Positions 1-9,953 are shown, counted from the stretch's first letter. The stretch: 32,391 nucleotides of DNA from Anabaena sp. CRKS33 (GCA_001672075.1 LJOT01000015.1:1-32391); one strand, 5' to 3'. Notes: a model not told the origin generated them from the letters alone. Program-made: numbers and translations.

Positions 1-2805
1 GTTTTTACTGGGGTTTCTGGTTCGGGTAAATCCTCCTTGGCCTTTGATACCATCTTTGCGGAGGGTCAACGTCGTTATGTGGAATCCCTAAGCGCCTATG
101 CTCGCCAATTTTTGGGACAATTGGATAAACCTGATGTAGAAGCAATTGAGGGTTTAAGTCCCGCAATTTCCATTGACCAAAAATCAACTTCCCATAATCC
201 CCGTTCCACAGTGGGAACAGTAACGGAAATTTATGATTATTTGCGATTGTTATATGGTCGAGCGGGTGAACCCCATTGTCCCCTTTGTGATCACTCTATC
301 GCGCCTCAAACCATTGACCAGATGTGCGATCGCATTATGGAACTTCCCGACCGCACCCGCTTCCAAATTTTAGCCCCTGTAGTCCGTGGAAAAAAGGGAA
401 CTCACCGCAAATTAATTTCTGGTTTAGCTTCCCAAGGTTTCGCTCGTTTGCGGGTAAATGGGGAGGTGCGAGAGCTATCTGATTTGATTGAGTTAGATAA
501 AAATAGCACACATACTATAGAACTGGTTATTGACAGATTAGTTAAAAAAGATGGTATTCAAGAGCGTTTGGTGGATTCTCTAGCAACTTGTCTTAAGCAA
601 TCTCACGGAATTGCTGTAATTGAGGTATTAAAAGACACATTGGATAAGATAGCGCTGGAGCGACCTGATAGTAAGTATATATCAACTGAGGGAAAAAATC
701 AAGGTATTTCTGAAGAAGAATTACCCAAGGAAATGGTATTTTCAGAAAACTTTGCTTGTCCTGAACATGGTGCGGTAATGGAAGAGTTATCCCCACGGTT
801 ATTTTCTTTTAATTCACCTTATGGCGCTTGTCCCCATTGTCACGGGATCGGGACTTTAAGAAGATTTTCCCCGGAGTTGATTGTACCTAATGAAAATTCG
901 CCTATGTATGCAGCGATCGCTCCTTGGTCAGAAAAGGAAAATTCCTATTATTTGGAGTTATTGTATGCTGTGGGGTTAAATTATGGCTTTGAGTTACAAA
1001 CTCAATGGGGAAAATTGACAGTAGAACAGCAAAAAATTGTCTTGTATGGAGAACAAGAACCGAAAAATCCAACCGAGAAAAAGCAGATTTTTAAAGGTGT
1101 AATTCCCATTTTACAAAGACAATATGAAGGGGGAACAGAGTTAATTAAACAGAAATTAGAAGAATATTTAATTGATCAACCTTGTGAAGTTTGTGGAGGG
1201 AAAAGATTAAAACCGGAAGCCTTAGCTGTGAAATTGGGACAATATGGAATTTTAGACTTTACTACCGTTTCCATTCGGGAATGTCGAGAAAGAATAGAAA
1301 AATTAAAATTGAGCGATCGTCAAAGTCAAATAGCTGATTTAGTCCTCAGAGAAATCAAAGCCAGATTACAATTTTTATTAGATGTTGGCTTAGATTACCT
1401 CACCTTAGATCGTCCCGCCATGACATTATCAGGTGGAGAAGCTCAACGCATTCGGTTAGCGACACAAATTGGTTCGGGACTAACAGGAGTTTTATACGTT
1501 TTAGACGAACCAAGTATCGGTTTACATCAAAGGGATAACGCCAGATTACTAAAAACCTTAACCAAATTACGGGACTTAGGAAATACCTTAATAGTTGTCG
1601 AACATGACGAAGAAACTATCCGCGCTGCTGATTATATAGTTGATATTGGTCCTGGGGCGGGAATTCATGGAGGACATATTATTTCTCAAGGAAATTTAGA
1701 GAATTTACTGAATGCAGAAAAATCCTTAACCGGGGCTTATCTATCAGGAAAAAGAGTCATAAATACTCCAGCCAAAAGAAGAGAAGGAAATGGCCGAGCT
1801 TTAAATATTAAAAATGCCCGTCGCAATAACTTACAAAATGTAGATGTAGAAATTCCCCTGGGAAAACTTGTTTCTGTTACGGGTGTTTCTGGTTCAGGAA
1901 AATCTACCCTAATTAATGAATTACTTTATCCAGCATTACAACATCATTTACTCAAAAAATCTCCCGCACCCAAAGATATAGATGAAATCAAAGGTTTAAA
2001 CTGCGTTGATAAAGCCATTGTCATTGACCAATCACCTATAGGGAGAACTCCCCGTTCTAACCCCGCAACCTATACCGGAGTTTTCGATATTATTCGTGAT
2101 GTTTTTTCCCAAACTGTAGAAGCGAAAACTAGAGGTTATAAAGCTGGACAATTTTCCTTTAATGTCAAAGGTGGACGTTGTGAAGCTTGTAGTGGACAGG
2201 GTGTAAATGTCATTGAAATGAACTTTTTACCTGACGTTTATGTGCAATGTGAAATTTGCAAAGGTGCGAGATATAACCGAGAAACCCTGCAAGTTAAATA
2301 TAAAGATAAATCAATTTCTGATGTTTTGAACATGACCGTTGAAGAAGCATTAGATTTTTGTCAAAATATTCCCAAAGCCGTAACGAGATTACAAACATTA
2401 GTAGATGTTGGTTTGGGTTATGTCCGATTAGGACAACCAGCCACAACCTTATCTGGTGGAGAAGCACAGCGGGTGAAATTAGCGACAGAATTATCTCGAC
2501 GCGCGACCGGAAAAACCTTATATTTAATAGATGAACCAACCACAGGATTATCCTTTTATGATGTTCACAAATTGTTAGACGTTTTACAAAGATTGGTAGA
2601 TAAAGGAAATTCAATTTTAGTCATTGAACATAATTTAGATGTGATTCGTTGTTCAGATTGGGTAATAGATTTAGGACCAGAAGGAGGAGATAAAGGCGGG
2701 GAAATAATTGCAGCAGGAACGCCGGAAGATGTGGCGCAAAATTCCCGTTCTTATACTGGGGAATATTTACGGCAGGTGTTGGCTCAATATCCAGCAATGG
2801 AGTAA
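1..2805 (+). CDS. uvrA: UvrA, excinuclease ABC subunit A (5' end outside window)
   Basis: DNA damage recognition ATPase of nucleotide excision repair; it loads UvrB at lesions in the cytoplasm. The reading frame is open from base 1, so the 934 visible residues lack only the first few dozen of a family usually about 940-970 long. The first Walker A (GVSGSGKSS) lies at the very start and the second (GVSGSGKST) near base 1885. Both ABC signatures (LSGGEAQR) are present, each followed by a Walker B ([16 protein letters not shown]). Cys pairs for zinc binding are visible (CPLC; CPHC; CEVC; and CEAC...CEIC in the second half). The second D-loop reads TTGLSFYD where most bacteria have a His after TTGL; I believe this is a lineage variant. 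The start codon is not in the window. No hairpin terminator is seen after the stop. Confidence 0.98.
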   Translation, partial: VFTGVSGSGKSSLAFDTIFAEGQRRYVESLSAYARQFLGQLDKPDVEAIEGLSPAISIDQKSTSHNPRSTVGTVTEIYDYLRLLYGRAGEPHCPLCDHSIAPQTIDQMCDRIMELPDRTRFQILAPVVRGKKGTHRKLISGLASQGFARLRVNGEVRELSDLIELDKNSTHTIELVIDRLVKKDGIQERLVDSLATCLKQSHGIAVIEVLKDTLDKIALERPDSKYISTEGKNQGISEEELPKEMVFSENFACPEHGAVMEELSPRLFSFNSPYGACPHCHGIGTLRRFSPELIVPNENSPMYAAIAPWSEKENSYYLELLYAVGLNYGFELQTQWGKLTVEQQKIVLYGEQEPKNPTEKKQIFKGVIPILQRQYEGGTELIKQKLEEYLIDQPCEVCGGKRLKPEALAVKLGQYGILDFTTVSIRECRERIEKLKLSDRQSQIADLVLREIKARLQFLLDVGLDYLTLDRPAMTLSGGEAQRIRLATQIGSGLTGVLYVLDEPSIGLHQRDNARLLKTLTKLRDLGNTLIVVEHDEETIRAADYIVDIGPGAGIHGGHIISQGNLENLLNAEKSLTGAYLSGKRVINTPAKRREGNGRALNIKNARRNNLQNVDVEIPLGKLVSVTGVSGSGKSTLINELLYPALQHHLLKKSPAPKDIDEIKGLNCVDKAIVIDQSPIGRTPRSNPATYTGVFDIIRDVFSQTVEAKTRGYKAGQFSFNVKGGRCEACSGQGVNVIEMNFLPDVYVQCEICKGARYNRETLQVKYKDKSISDVLNMTVEEALDFCQNIPKAVTRLQTLVDVGLGYVRLGQPATTLSGGEAQRVKLATELSRRATGKTLYLIDEPTTGLSFYDVHKLLDVLQRLVDKGNSILVIEHNLDVIRCSDWVIDLGPEGGDKGGEIIAAGTPEDVAQNSRSYTGEYLRQVLAQYPAME

Positions 2806-2855
2806 TTTTTTACTCACGCAAAGACACAAAAAACAGAATAAATAAGAAGTGAGGC

Positions 2856-2861
2856 TATAAT
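2856..2861 (+). promoter_or_regulatory. possible -10 box (TATAAT) upstream of the AlbA_2-ParA cassette
   Basis: A perfect TATAAT hexamer sits about 50 bases before the AlbA_2 gene start. No good TTGACA-like -35 is seen 16-18 bases upstream, and the region is AT-rich, so the match could be chance. Confidence 0.3.
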
Positions 2862-2909
2862 ATTAATGCAGTATAAAAAGGTAACGAGTTATGAATAAGG
2901 AGAAACTCA

Positions 2910-4103
2910 ATGAATGACCAGGAGTTAGAAGTTCTCCTCAACGATATGGAATCAGACCGAGTGGAACGTAAGGCTTCAATATCCGATAGAGGTAGACTTT
3001 GTGAAGCCATTTGTGCATTTGCTAATGATTTACCAAACCATCAAAAACCGGGAGTTTTATTTATTGGAGTGAATGATAATGGAACTTGTGCGAACCTGAC
3101 CATAGATGATCAACTTCTCAAGACACTTTCAGGTATGCGAGATGATGGCAATACTTTACCTTTTCCAACCATGATTGTTCAAAAACGCAATATTAATGGT
3201 TGTGAATTAGCAGTTGTAATTGTCGAACCATCGGATGCTCCACCTTTACGTTTTAAGGGACGAGTTTGGATTAGAGTTGGTCCTCGCAGAGCTACTGCAA
3301 CAGCAGAAGAAGAACGTCGTTTAGCTGAAAAAAGACGTTCAAAAGATTTACCTTTTGATTTACGTGCTTTAACATCAGCTAGTTTAGATGATCTTGATTT
3401 AGAAATTTTTCGTCGAGTTTATTTACCCTCATCTTTAGCAAATGATGTTTTGCAAGAAAATCAACGTCCAGTTGAACAACAACTCAAATCAATGCGGTTT
3501 GCCACAATTGATGCTTTAGCTAAACCCACTATTTTGGGTGTATTAGTTATTGGGAATGACCCTAGACAATTCATTCCCTGTGCCTATATTCAATTTCTCC
3601 GCATTGATGGCACTGAATTAACAGACCCAATTAAAGACCAAAAAGAAATTGGTGGTGCGCTTCCAGATTTGTTGCGGATGCTAGATGAAGTTTTTCAAGT
3701 TAATATATCTGTTACTACTGACATTACAGCCCAACCAATTGAATTACAACAACCTGATTATCCCATAGTTGCCTTACAACAATTAGGAAGAAATGCAGTG
3801 ATGCACCGTACCTATGAAGGGACAAATGCACCAGTCAGAATTACCTGGTTTAATGACCGGATCGAAATTCAAAATCCTGGAGGTCCCTTTGGTCAAGTAA
3901 ATCGGCAAAACTTTGGTCAACCAGGCATAACTGATTATCGTAATCCCCACCTAGCTGAAGCCATGAAAAATCTTGGTTATGTGCAGCGATTTGGTTTAGG
4001 AATTGAACTTGCTCGTCAGCAACTTCTAAAAAATGGTAATCCCCCTCTGGAATTTACTGTAGAAGATGCCCATGTTTTGGCAATGGTAAAGAAAAAATCA
4101 TGA
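2910..4103 (+). CDS. AlbA_2/Schlafen-type ATP-binding protein (putative regulator)
   Basis: Protein of 397 residues with an N-terminal AlbA_2 (Schlafen_AAA_4) domain. It is recognisable from the early acidic/basic ExxR(V)ERK-type segment (DRVERKASISD), the EAICAFAND helix and the GVLFIGVNDNG strand-turn, roughly residues 8-130. A C-terminal GHKL-like ATP-binding region (roughly 265-397) contains LGRNAVMHRTYEG and IEIQNPGGPFG. Proteins of this build (COG2865 type) are usually annotated as DNA-binding transcriptional regulators, but few have known targets. A good ribosome site (AAGGAG) lies 9 bases before the ATG. The stop overlaps the start of the next gene (ATGA at 4100-4103), so the two are very probably co-translated. 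The pairing with a ParA-like ATPase suggests an accessory or defence-like module; that role is inference. Confidence 0.8.
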   Translation: MNDQELEVLLNDMESDRVERKASISDRGRLCEAICAFANDLPNHQKPGVLFIGVNDNGTCANLTIDDQLLKTLSGMRDDGNTLPFPTMIVQKRNINGCELAVVIVEPSDAPPLRFKGRVWIRVGPRRATATAEEERRLAEKRRSKDLPFDLRALTSASLDDLDLEIFRRVYLPSSLANDVLQENQRPVEQQLKSMRFATIDALAKPTILGVLVIGNDPRQFIPCAYIQFLRIDGTELTDPIKDQKEIGGALPDLLRMLDEVFQVNISVTTDITAQPIELQQPDYPIVALQQLGRNAVMHRTYEGTNAPVRITWFNDRIEIQNPGGPFGQVNRQNFGQPGITDYRNPHLAEAMKNLGYVQRFGLGIELARQQLLKNGNPPLEFTVEDAHVLAMVKKKS

Positions 4104-5170
4104 GTGCAAAGATTATTGCTTTCTTTAATAACAAGGGTGGAGTTGGTAAAACTTCCTTAGTCTATCATTTAGCATGGATGTATCAAGAGTTAGGACTGCG
4201 AGTAGTTGCTGCTGATTTAGACCCCCAAGCTAACCTTACTACCGCTTTTTTAGATGAGGAACGCTTGGAACAAATTTGGTTAGGAAATAGTGAACCAACA
4301 ACTGTCTTTGATTGTGTGCAACCTTTATTAAAAGGTACGGGTGATATTGATAATCCACATTTAGAATATATCCCAGAATCTGAAAACCTAGCTCTTTTAG
4401 TTGGAGATTTAGCACTTGCTGGTTTTGAAGATGAGCTTTCAGCACAGTGGCCTAATTGTCTTGGTGGAGGTGGACAAGAAAGAGCTTTCCGCGTAATTTC
4501 TGCTTTTTGGAGAATTTTACAACTAACAGTCGTTAAACACCAAGCAAATGTAATATTGATGGATTTAGGACCAAATTTAGGAGCAATAAATCGTGCAGCC
4601 TTAATTGCTGCTGACTATATTGTTGTTCCCCTTGCACCAGATTTATTTTCTCTCCAAGGCTTGCGTAACCTTGGACCTACATTAAGAAATTGGCGTGCAG
4701 AGTGGCAAGAAAGATTATCTAAAACAAATTCTTCAGGGAAAAAAAGTTTAGCAAAGGATTTACAACTTCCCCAAGGAACAATGCAACCTCTGGGTTATAT
4801 TGTTTTACAACATTCAGTTAGATTAGATCGTCCAGTCAAAGCTTATGAACGTTGGATTGCTCGTATTCCCACAGTTTATGGAGAAGATGTTTTAGATCAG
4901 CCCGGTGAAAATCTAATTTCTATCGAAAATGATCCCAATTGTTTAGCCTTACTTAAAAACTACCAAAGTTTGATGCCAATGGCTCAGGAAGCTCATAAAC
5001 CTATGTTCAAATTAAAACCTGCTGATGGTGCCATTGGCGCTCATACTAAAGTAGTCAGAAATGTTTATGATGATTTTAAAAAATTAGCTTATAAAATAGC
5101 AGAAAGAACACAAGTAGACATTCCCGAAATTTATAGCAGTTCCCATACTCGTGAAGTACAAAGTTTTTGA
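4100..5170 (+). CDS. ParA/Soj-family ATPase, orphan of ParB
   Basis: Cytoplasmic P-loop ATPase of 356 residues. The deviant Walker A NNKGGVGKTSL is at residues 10-20, the Walker A' DLDPQANLT follows near residue 39, and the Walker B-like ILMDLGPNLG near residue 152. This is the MinD/ParA fold that normally dimerises on ATP and binds DNA or a membrane. It is longer than plasmid ParA proteins of about 210-260 residues, and carries a C-terminal extension with no motif I know. The ATG overlaps the stop of the preceding AlbA_2-type gene by four bases. No parB gene or parS-like iterated site is seen nearby, which argues against a standard partition locus. The partner more likely makes this a two-protein system of unknown job. 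Confidence 0.85.
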   Translation: MSAKIIAFFNNKGGVGKTSLVYHLAWMYQELGLRVVAADLDPQANLTTAFLDEERLEQIWLGNSEPTTVFDCVQPLLKGTGDIDNPHLEYIPESENLALLVGDLALAGFEDELSAQWPNCLGGGGQERAFRVISAFWRILQLTVVKHQANVILMDLGPNLGAINRAALIAADYIVVPLAPDLFSLQGLRNLGPTLRNWRAEWQERLSKTNSSGKKSLAKDLQLPQGTMQPLGYIVLQHSVRLDRPVKAYERWIARIPTVYGEDVLDQPGENLISIENDPNCLALLKNYQSLMPMAQEAHKPMFKLKPADGAIGAHTKVVRNVYDDFKKLAYKIAERTQVDIPEIYSSSHTREVQSF

Positions 5171-5367
5171 TTTTTAGAGAACTCTTAACAGGGAATAAAT
5201 TTTTGTAGACCTGTCCAGGAGTCCTTGATCTGATTTTTAGAGTTTAAATATTTTCAAAATCAAAAATAATTGTATGGAAATATGATCATGAATAAAAACC
5301 GCAGTTCTAAATCATGGAAATTAGCAGAGAAGTTAATTTTTACACTTCAAAACCAAAAGGAAAATAT

Positions 5368-5898
5368 ATGAATAAAAATAATTTATTTACCTACAAAAAA
5401 CCCCAGGTATTATTCGCAATTCTCACTGTTATTACTTCTTCATTTTTCCCGATTCTGCCATCAAAATCTCAAAATATCCCCCTACCTTCTCAAGCACCTT
5501 TAGAATTGGATTTACTCACTCAACCAAAAGATAATATCATCACTTCTAAAACTATTCATCCCCAAGAATTGACAATTCCTAGTTTATGGTGGTCTCAGGA
5601 AAACTCGGAAAACAAACTTTTAGACAATTGGATAGTTTACCCTGCTTCCCAGTCCGAACCCCCACGGGTAGATTTAATTGTTAATCAGCAAATTTGGATT
5701 TTATTAGATTATTTGGAACAGTATGTTTTTATCAATCGTTTGGGAAGTATAGCCAGTAAATCTGGTTACAATATTCGAGTTTTTGACTATCAAAAAGAAC
5801 TTTTAGCCACTTATACCTGTAATTTTACTCAAACTCCCGTTTACTGTAGTATTCAGATGAATCATCAAAGCAAATTTGGTTTGCGTCCCTCTTTCTAA
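5368..5898 (+). CDS. exported protein of unknown function
   Basis: I do not recognise a characterised family. I chose the ATG at 5368 (176 residues) rather than the upstream ATG at 5314. It has AAAAGGA 7 bases before it and puts a typical signal peptide at the N-terminus: basic MNKNNLFTYKKP, a hydrophobic stretch to about residue 29, then a polar SKSQ. The mature part has no transmembrane segment. It contains two Cys residues close together near the C-terminus (TYTCNF and VYCSIQ) that could form a disulfide. This points to a periplasmic or secreted protein, probably a conserved cyanobacterial hypothetical. Its stop lies two bases from the stop of the convergent solute-binding lipoprotein gene, so the transcripts must meet or overlap. 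Confidence 0.65.
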   Translation: MNKNNLFTYKKPQVLFAILTVITSSFFPILPSKSQNIPLPSQAPLELDLLTQPKDNIITSKTIHPQELTIPSLWWSQENSENKLLDNWIVYPASQSEPPRVDLIVNQQIWILLDYLEQYVFINRLGSIASKSGYNIRVFDYQKELLATYTCNFTQTPVYCSIQMNHQSKFGLRPSF

Positions 5899-5900
5899 AA

Positions 5901-6992
5901 TTACGATTTTTTCATCTTCATAAATAAATCTTCATACTCTTTTGTTACTGCTGGGGGTAGGGGAAGTAAAAATTCACTTTTGGCAAAAATTTCCGAATTA
6001 TTCAATAACAAGTTCTGTAGGGGCTTCTGGATGTCTCTGATGGGAATATTATTGTCAATGGGAGAATTGCTTTTAGTTAGTAAAGCAATTTGCTTAGATA
6101 TATTCGGTTGCAAACAAAAATCTAGCCATTTATATGCTAGAGTATCATTACTGGCTTCTGTAGGACTTACCCATAAATCTGTCCAAATTGCTGTTCCTGA
6201 CTGGGGAACAACTGCGGTAAATTTTTGATAACGACTGATCATCGGGATGATATCATTTGACCATCCTACTGCTAACCAAGTATCCCCAATAATTAATGGT
6301 TCTAAATAGTTACTAGAATCATAAAATTTAACTTGTTTATTTAATGCTTGTAATTCTGATTCTAAGGAGGAGATTTGATTAATATTTTCGGTATTATAAG
6401 ATTTTCCTAATTTCTTCAACACTAAACCAATTACTTCTCGCGGATGATTAAGTAAGGATATCCGATTTTCTAATTCACTACGCCATAAATCACTCCAATC
6501 TCTCGGTTTCCATCCTAATTTTTCAAACTTTTCTTGATTATAAACAATGACTGTATTCCCCCAACGGTAAGGAATACCCCAAATTTTCCCTTCCTGATCA
6601 TGCTTAACTAATTTTTGCCATTTTTCATCTAGTTTAGCTAAATTTTTGATCTTTCCTGTTGACAATGGTTGAATCAATTTCTGATTAATTGCTGCTTGTA
6701 ACCAATAATCTCCCAATGTTACCAAATCTGCTGGCAATGATTTTTGATTTTTATTAGTTGGTGGTTTTTGCCAAGTTTGCAATAATTTAAATAATTCCTC
6801 AATCTGATCAATTGGGGTAAATTTTAATTTACCCCCTGACTCTACACTTTTCCGAAACTGATTAACTACCTGACCGGGAATGGAGTTTTTTAATAGCTGT
6901 ACATTCAGAGGTGCTTGCTTTGTTTCGCAGCCAATTATGACTTGAGAAAGTGCTAAAGTAGTTGTACCTAATAAAAAAGATCGTCTGTCCAT
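5901..6992 (-). CDS. extracellular solute-binding lipoprotein (PotD/spermidine-type)
   Basis: Predicted substrate-binding component of an ABC importer, 363 residues. The N-terminus MDRRSFLLGTTTLALSQ has a twin-arginine pair (residues 3-4), a hydrophobic core and a lipobox ending IIGC, so Cys22 is the likely lipidated residue. The body resembles class D/F periplasmic binding proteins for polyamines or iron: GIPYRWGNTVIVYNQEKF, then DLWRSE, then ISLLNHPREV. No permease or ATPase gene lies next to it, so the transporter must be encoded elsewhere and the substrate is unknown. The ATG at 6992 places the signal peptide correctly. A 14-base sequence repeated twice lies just upstream (7008-7035). Confidence 0.8.
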   Translation of the reverse strand: MDRRSFLLGTTTLALSQVIIGCETKQAPLNVQLLKNSIPGQVVNQFRKSVESGGKLKFTPIDQIEELFKLLQTWQKPPTNKNQKSLPADLVTLGDYWLQAAINQKLIQPLSTGKIKNLAKLDEKWQKLVKHDQEGKIWGIPYRWGNTVIVYNQEKFEKLGWKPRDWSDLWRSELENRISLLNHPREVIGLVLKKLGKSYNTENINQISSLESELQALNKQVKFYDSSNYLEPLIIGDTWLAVGWSNDIIPMISRYQKFTAVVPQSGTAIWTDLWVSPTEASNDTLAYKWLDFCLQPNISKQIALLTKSNSPIDNNIPIRDIQKPLQNLLLNNSEIFAKSEFLLPLPPAVTKEYEDLFMKMKKS

Positions 6993-7007
6993 GGATTGTG
7001 CATTTAA

Positions 7008-7035
7008 GGCAAGAGTAAAGAGGCAAGAGTAAAGA
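7008..7035. repeat. 14-bp direct repeat, two copies
   Basis: Two perfect tandem copies of GGCAAGAGTAAAGA, equal to alternating 7-base units GGCAAGA and GTAAAGA. They sit in the leader of the solute-binding lipoprotein gene. This resembles the 7-base tandem repeats found elsewhere in the window. Confidence 0.8.
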
Positions 7036-7113
7036 AGTTTTCAGCGATTTTACGTTTCTTGATAAAGTTTGGTTTTATTATGTTAACCTAACTTTTGTCG
7101 CTACTACAAAAAC

Positions 7114-7135
7114 AAAGTCCACCTGGGTGGACTTT
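7114..7135 (-). terminator. Rho-independent terminator after the RNB gene
   Basis: Perfect 10-bp inverted repeat AAAGTCCACC/GGTGGACTTT with a 2-base centre. On the minus strand it is followed by a T-rich run (TTTGTTTTTG). It lies 15 bases past the RNB stop and would end the rpmG-rpsR-RNB transcript. Confidence 0.85.
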
Positions 7136-7149
7136 AGGTCAATCGCTAA

Positions 7150-9210
7150 TTAATTTATAATTGATTGGGCTTCTTGATACATAATCTCTTGGAAATGAAT
7201 CAAATCTTTTTGCGGGTCAGCCAAACTAACTTTTACTAATAAATTTTCTCCCAAACTGACAGAACGCCGGAAGGACATAGGCAATTGTAAACCTAAATCT
7301 TCTAATAAAATCAGTGCTAAATTACTATCTTCACGTAACCACATCAATACTGTCACCTGCCAAACTTCTTCAGGATGACGACGTAAATATTCTAAAGCAT
7401 AATATCTATTAGTTTGTCGTTCTACCATTGTTGCTTCTTGAGTGGCGCTGCTGACTGTCATCATCACTTCTTTGAGTTGTTCCGCAGAGAATGGTAAACC
7501 TTCACCGCGTAAATGTGCTTTCAATTGGAAATGAGTCAGTAAGTCGCTATAACGGCGAATAGGAGAAGTAGCTTGTGTATAAGTATCTAAACCCAATCCG
7601 GCATGACGCACAGGGGTAATACTCATTTCACTCTTAGGCATACAGCGACGCATAGCACAGGAACGGACAAAACCAGCTGGTAATTGCAGTAATTCTTCCT
7701 CTGGAGGTAATTCCGGTTGGGGTTGACCGCGAAAAGGGAGGGGGATATTATGGGTTTGACCATAACGGGCTGCTACTTCTCCAGCAAGAATCATCATTTC
7801 TGCTACTAGTTGCCTGGACAAGGAATCATCTAATATATCAATATTTATATCATCGTCCTTGACTTTGATCATTGCTTCTGGCATATTGATACTAATAGCC
7901 CCTTGACCATAACGCCAATTTTTGCGTATTTTTGCCCAATTAGCGATCGCTTCAATTTCTGGTTCTGCTTGTACTCCCAATTGCAACATTTCATCTACAT
8001 CTTCATAGGTGAGACGATAGGTAGGTTTAATTAAACCAGTATGGATACAATAATCTTCTACAGACCCAACTTGATTTAAAATTACCCCAAAACTCAGGGC
8101 GCAACAAACTTTACCCTGTACCAAACTCATGGGACCTGTAGCTAACACCTCTGGAAACATGGGAATCATCCCCGTAGGTAAATAAACCGTACTCCCCCGT
8201 TTTCTGGCTTCCAAATCTAATTCATCATCTGGCATTAATAACCTAGTAGGATCGGCTATATGTACCCACAACCGTTCTCTTCCATCTGGTAATACCTCCC
8301 AACTCAAACCATCGTCTATTTCCGTCGTGCTTTCATCATCAATGGTGTATACCTTGAGATGTGTAAGATCAAGACGGTTTGTGTCTAAATCTGTGCTAGA
8401 GAAATCCAAACGTTCTTGCGCCACTTCTAATACCTTATGGGGAAATTGAACAGAAATTGATGAACGGCGCAGAAACAGGTTTTCATGGGGACTCCACCAA
8501 CCCAAATCTATCAACAGTTGAAAAGCACCTTGGGGCGTAGCAGAACGTCCCAGCATATTCATAGTTTCTAATACTGAGGTTGGAGGCGGACAAGCACGGG
8601 CTAAAGAGTCGTAATTTACCTTCAGCGTGATTACATCCGCCAGCAGAGTTGCATACTTTTCTAAAGCTTCTAAACGCTGGCGATCTATTCTTTGCCATTC
8701 TACCACTTCGCCCTGAAGTGCCTGTTCTACACGGGCTAAAAATTCCTGCTGTCCCTTTGCTTTTTGTGATTCTACAGCCATCTGGTGCTTGCGTTCTGCT
8801 ACCTGGGCTGCGCTACGTGGTTCGTAAGCGTCCCCTTTTTGCTTAAAATAGAGTTTATCCTCTGATAGCAAACAATGGGCTGCATAACACTGGGGAGGGG
8901 CTGATTCCGAAAACAGTAGATTCGCCATTTGGTGAGGGGTGACCGTTTCCCCATCTTCAATGAGTAGTTCCCATGCTACTTCCAAACTCGACGGATCTAG
9001 ATAAGGCTGGACTTGATTTAAAAACTCAGGAATTTCCCCTGGTTTATACATTTGGCCGCTCACTGTGTAAGTAAATTGACGCGGTGCGAGGCTGTGGGAT
9101 TGACCACGTTCATCTACTACAAACCAACGAGTTTTCCCATCTGGACGATCTACCACTCCCAGACGGCGATCGCTTTGAACCCTAAATTCAACTAACGTCC
9201 CCTTATCCAC
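7150..9210 (-). CDS. RNB-domain exoribonuclease (RNase II/R family)
   Basis: 3'-5' hydrolytic exoribonuclease of the RNB family, 686 residues, acting in cytoplasmic RNA turnover. The catalytic metal-binding segment is at residues 289-300 (TIDDESTTEIDD), followed by the conserved HIADPTRLL. Near the C-terminus comes the motif ATSPIRRYSDLLTH. The position that is Asp207 in E. coli RNase II is Glu here (E297); to my knowledge cyanobacterial and plastid homologues share this feature. The N-terminus (about 1-75) is a small beta-rich domain, not a clear pair of cold-shock domains, and the C-terminal S1-like part is short. The start is GTG at 9210, chosen because MDKGTLVEFR matches family N-termini as I know them. 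It lies downstream of rpmG and rpsR, a common cyanobacterial order. It is sometimes named rnb, vacB or rnr; I leave the symbol open. Confidence 0.92.
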   Translation of the reverse strand: MDKGTLVEFRVQSDRRLGVVDRPDGKTRWFVVDERGQSHSLAPRQFTYTVSGQMYKPGEIPEFLNQVQPYLDPSSLEVAWELLIEDGETVTPHQMANLLFSESAPPQCYAAHCLLSEDKLYFKQKGDAYEPRSAAQVAERKHQMAVESQKAKGQQEFLARVEQALQGEVVEWQRIDRQRLEALEKYATLLADVITLKVNYDSLARACPPPTSVLETMNMLGRSATPQGAFQLLIDLGWWSPHENLFLRRSSISVQFPHKVLEVAQERLDFSSTDLDTNRLDLTHLKVYTIDDESTTEIDDGLSWEVLPDGRERLWVHIADPTRLLMPDDELDLEARKRGSTVYLPTGMIPMFPEVLATGPMSLVQGKVCCALSFGVILNQVGSVEDYCIHTGLIKPTYRLTYEDVDEMLQLGVQAEPEIEAIANWAKIRKNWRYGQGAISINMPEAMIKVKDDDINIDILDDSLSRQLVAEMMILAGEVAARYGQTHNIPLPFRGQPQPELPPEEELLQLPAGFVRSCAMRRCMPKSEMSITPVRHAGLGLDTYTQATSPIRRYSDLLTHFQLKAHLRGEGLPFSAEQLKEVMMTVSSATQEATMVERQTNRYYALEYLRRHPEEVWQVTVLMWLREDSNLALILLEDLGLQLPMSFRRSVSLGENLLVKVSLADPQKDLIHFQEIMYQEAQSIIN

Positions 9211-9388
9211 AACTGTCGCACTTTAATATTTTTAGATTTTTAGACTGGAGATTGAGGATTAAATAACCAGTATCTAATCCTTTTCTGCCCATTATCCCAT
9301 TAATTTTAATTAATTGTTAAATTTTAGATTTTGGACTCAAAGTAACCGCGCAATATCCATGCAACCGCCACTTTTCTTGGATGATCTT

Positions 9389-9410
9389 CCAAAATCCAAA
9401 ATCCAAAATC
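9389..9410. repeat. 7-base tandem repeat (CCAAAAT), three units
   Basis: CCAAAAT repeated three times just past the rpsR stop. It is one of several 7-base repeat patches in gene gaps of this window. Confidence 0.75.
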
Positions 9411-9413
9411 TTT

Positions 9414-9629
9414 TTAACCCTCGGCGTTAATGAAGGGTAACAAAGCCACAATCCGGGCCCGTTTAATAGCTAGAGTCAGCGCCCGTTGTTGCTGACAAGT
9501 CAACCCAGTAATTCTCCGAGGTAGTATTTTACCCCGTTCGGTGAGAAACTTCCGCAACAAATCTACATCTTTATAATCAATGACTTCCCCTGGTTTAATG
9601 GGGGAAAGACGACGACGATAGTAACTCAT
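9414..9629 (-). CDS. rpsR: 30S ribosomal protein S18
   Basis: Small-subunit protein of 71 residues, the usual bacterial size. Family hallmarks are visible: [19 protein letters not shown], then [20 protein letters not shown], and a basic tail. S18 pairs with S6 on the platform of the 30S subunit. It starts two bases after the rpmG stop, so the two are co-transcribed and probably translationally coupled. A 203-base gap separates it from the RNB gene on the same strand. Confidence 0.98.
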   Translation of the reverse strand: MSYYRRRLSPIKPGEVIDYKDVDLLRKFLTERGKILPRRITGLTCQQQRALTLAIKRARIVALLPFINAEG

Positions 9630-9631
9630 TC

Positions 9632-9826
9632 TTACTTAATTTCCTTGTGAACTGTGTGTTTGTTGCAGTGGGTACAGAACTTTTTCAGTTCTAAACGGTT
9701 GGTTGTGTTCCGACGGTTTTTAGTGCTGGTATAGCGGGATACGCCAGGGGAACGTTTATCTGGATTTGTTCGACACTCGGTGCATTCTAGTGTCACTATT
9801 ATACGCGCACCTTTACTCTTAGCCAT
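9632..9826 (-). CDS. rpmG: 50S ribosomal protein L33
   Basis: Large-subunit protein of 64 residues. The N-terminus [18 protein letters not shown] and the late [10 protein letters not shown] supply the two CxxC pairs, so this is the zinc-binding (C+) form of L33. It is the first gene of the minus-strand group rpmG-rpsR-RNB. Its promoter should lie in the gap above 9826, where no clear promoter motif was identified. Confidence 0.97.
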   Translation of the reverse strand: MAKSKGARIIVTLECTECRTNPDKRSPGVSRYTSTKNRRNTTNRLELKKFCTHCNKHTVHKEIK

Positions 9827-9953
9827 AAACTTACAAACTGTAAAGCCTGGAGATAATTAACACAAATGGCCATTATCTCATATTTCGCTGAAATTTTTCA
9901 ACCAGTCTTTTAATTTTTAGATTTAAAGAATAACCACGTTGGGAGGAAACTAT

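Noticed and set aside
4100..5170. Plasmid or chromosome partition locus
   Set aside because: Only a ParA-like gene is present, without ParB or visible parS sites, and its partner is an AlbA_2 protein.
5314..5367. Upstream ATG that would add 18 residues to the exported protein
   Set aside because: The added residues would precede the signal peptide and that ATG lacks a ribosome site, whereas the ATG at 5368 has AAAAGGA.
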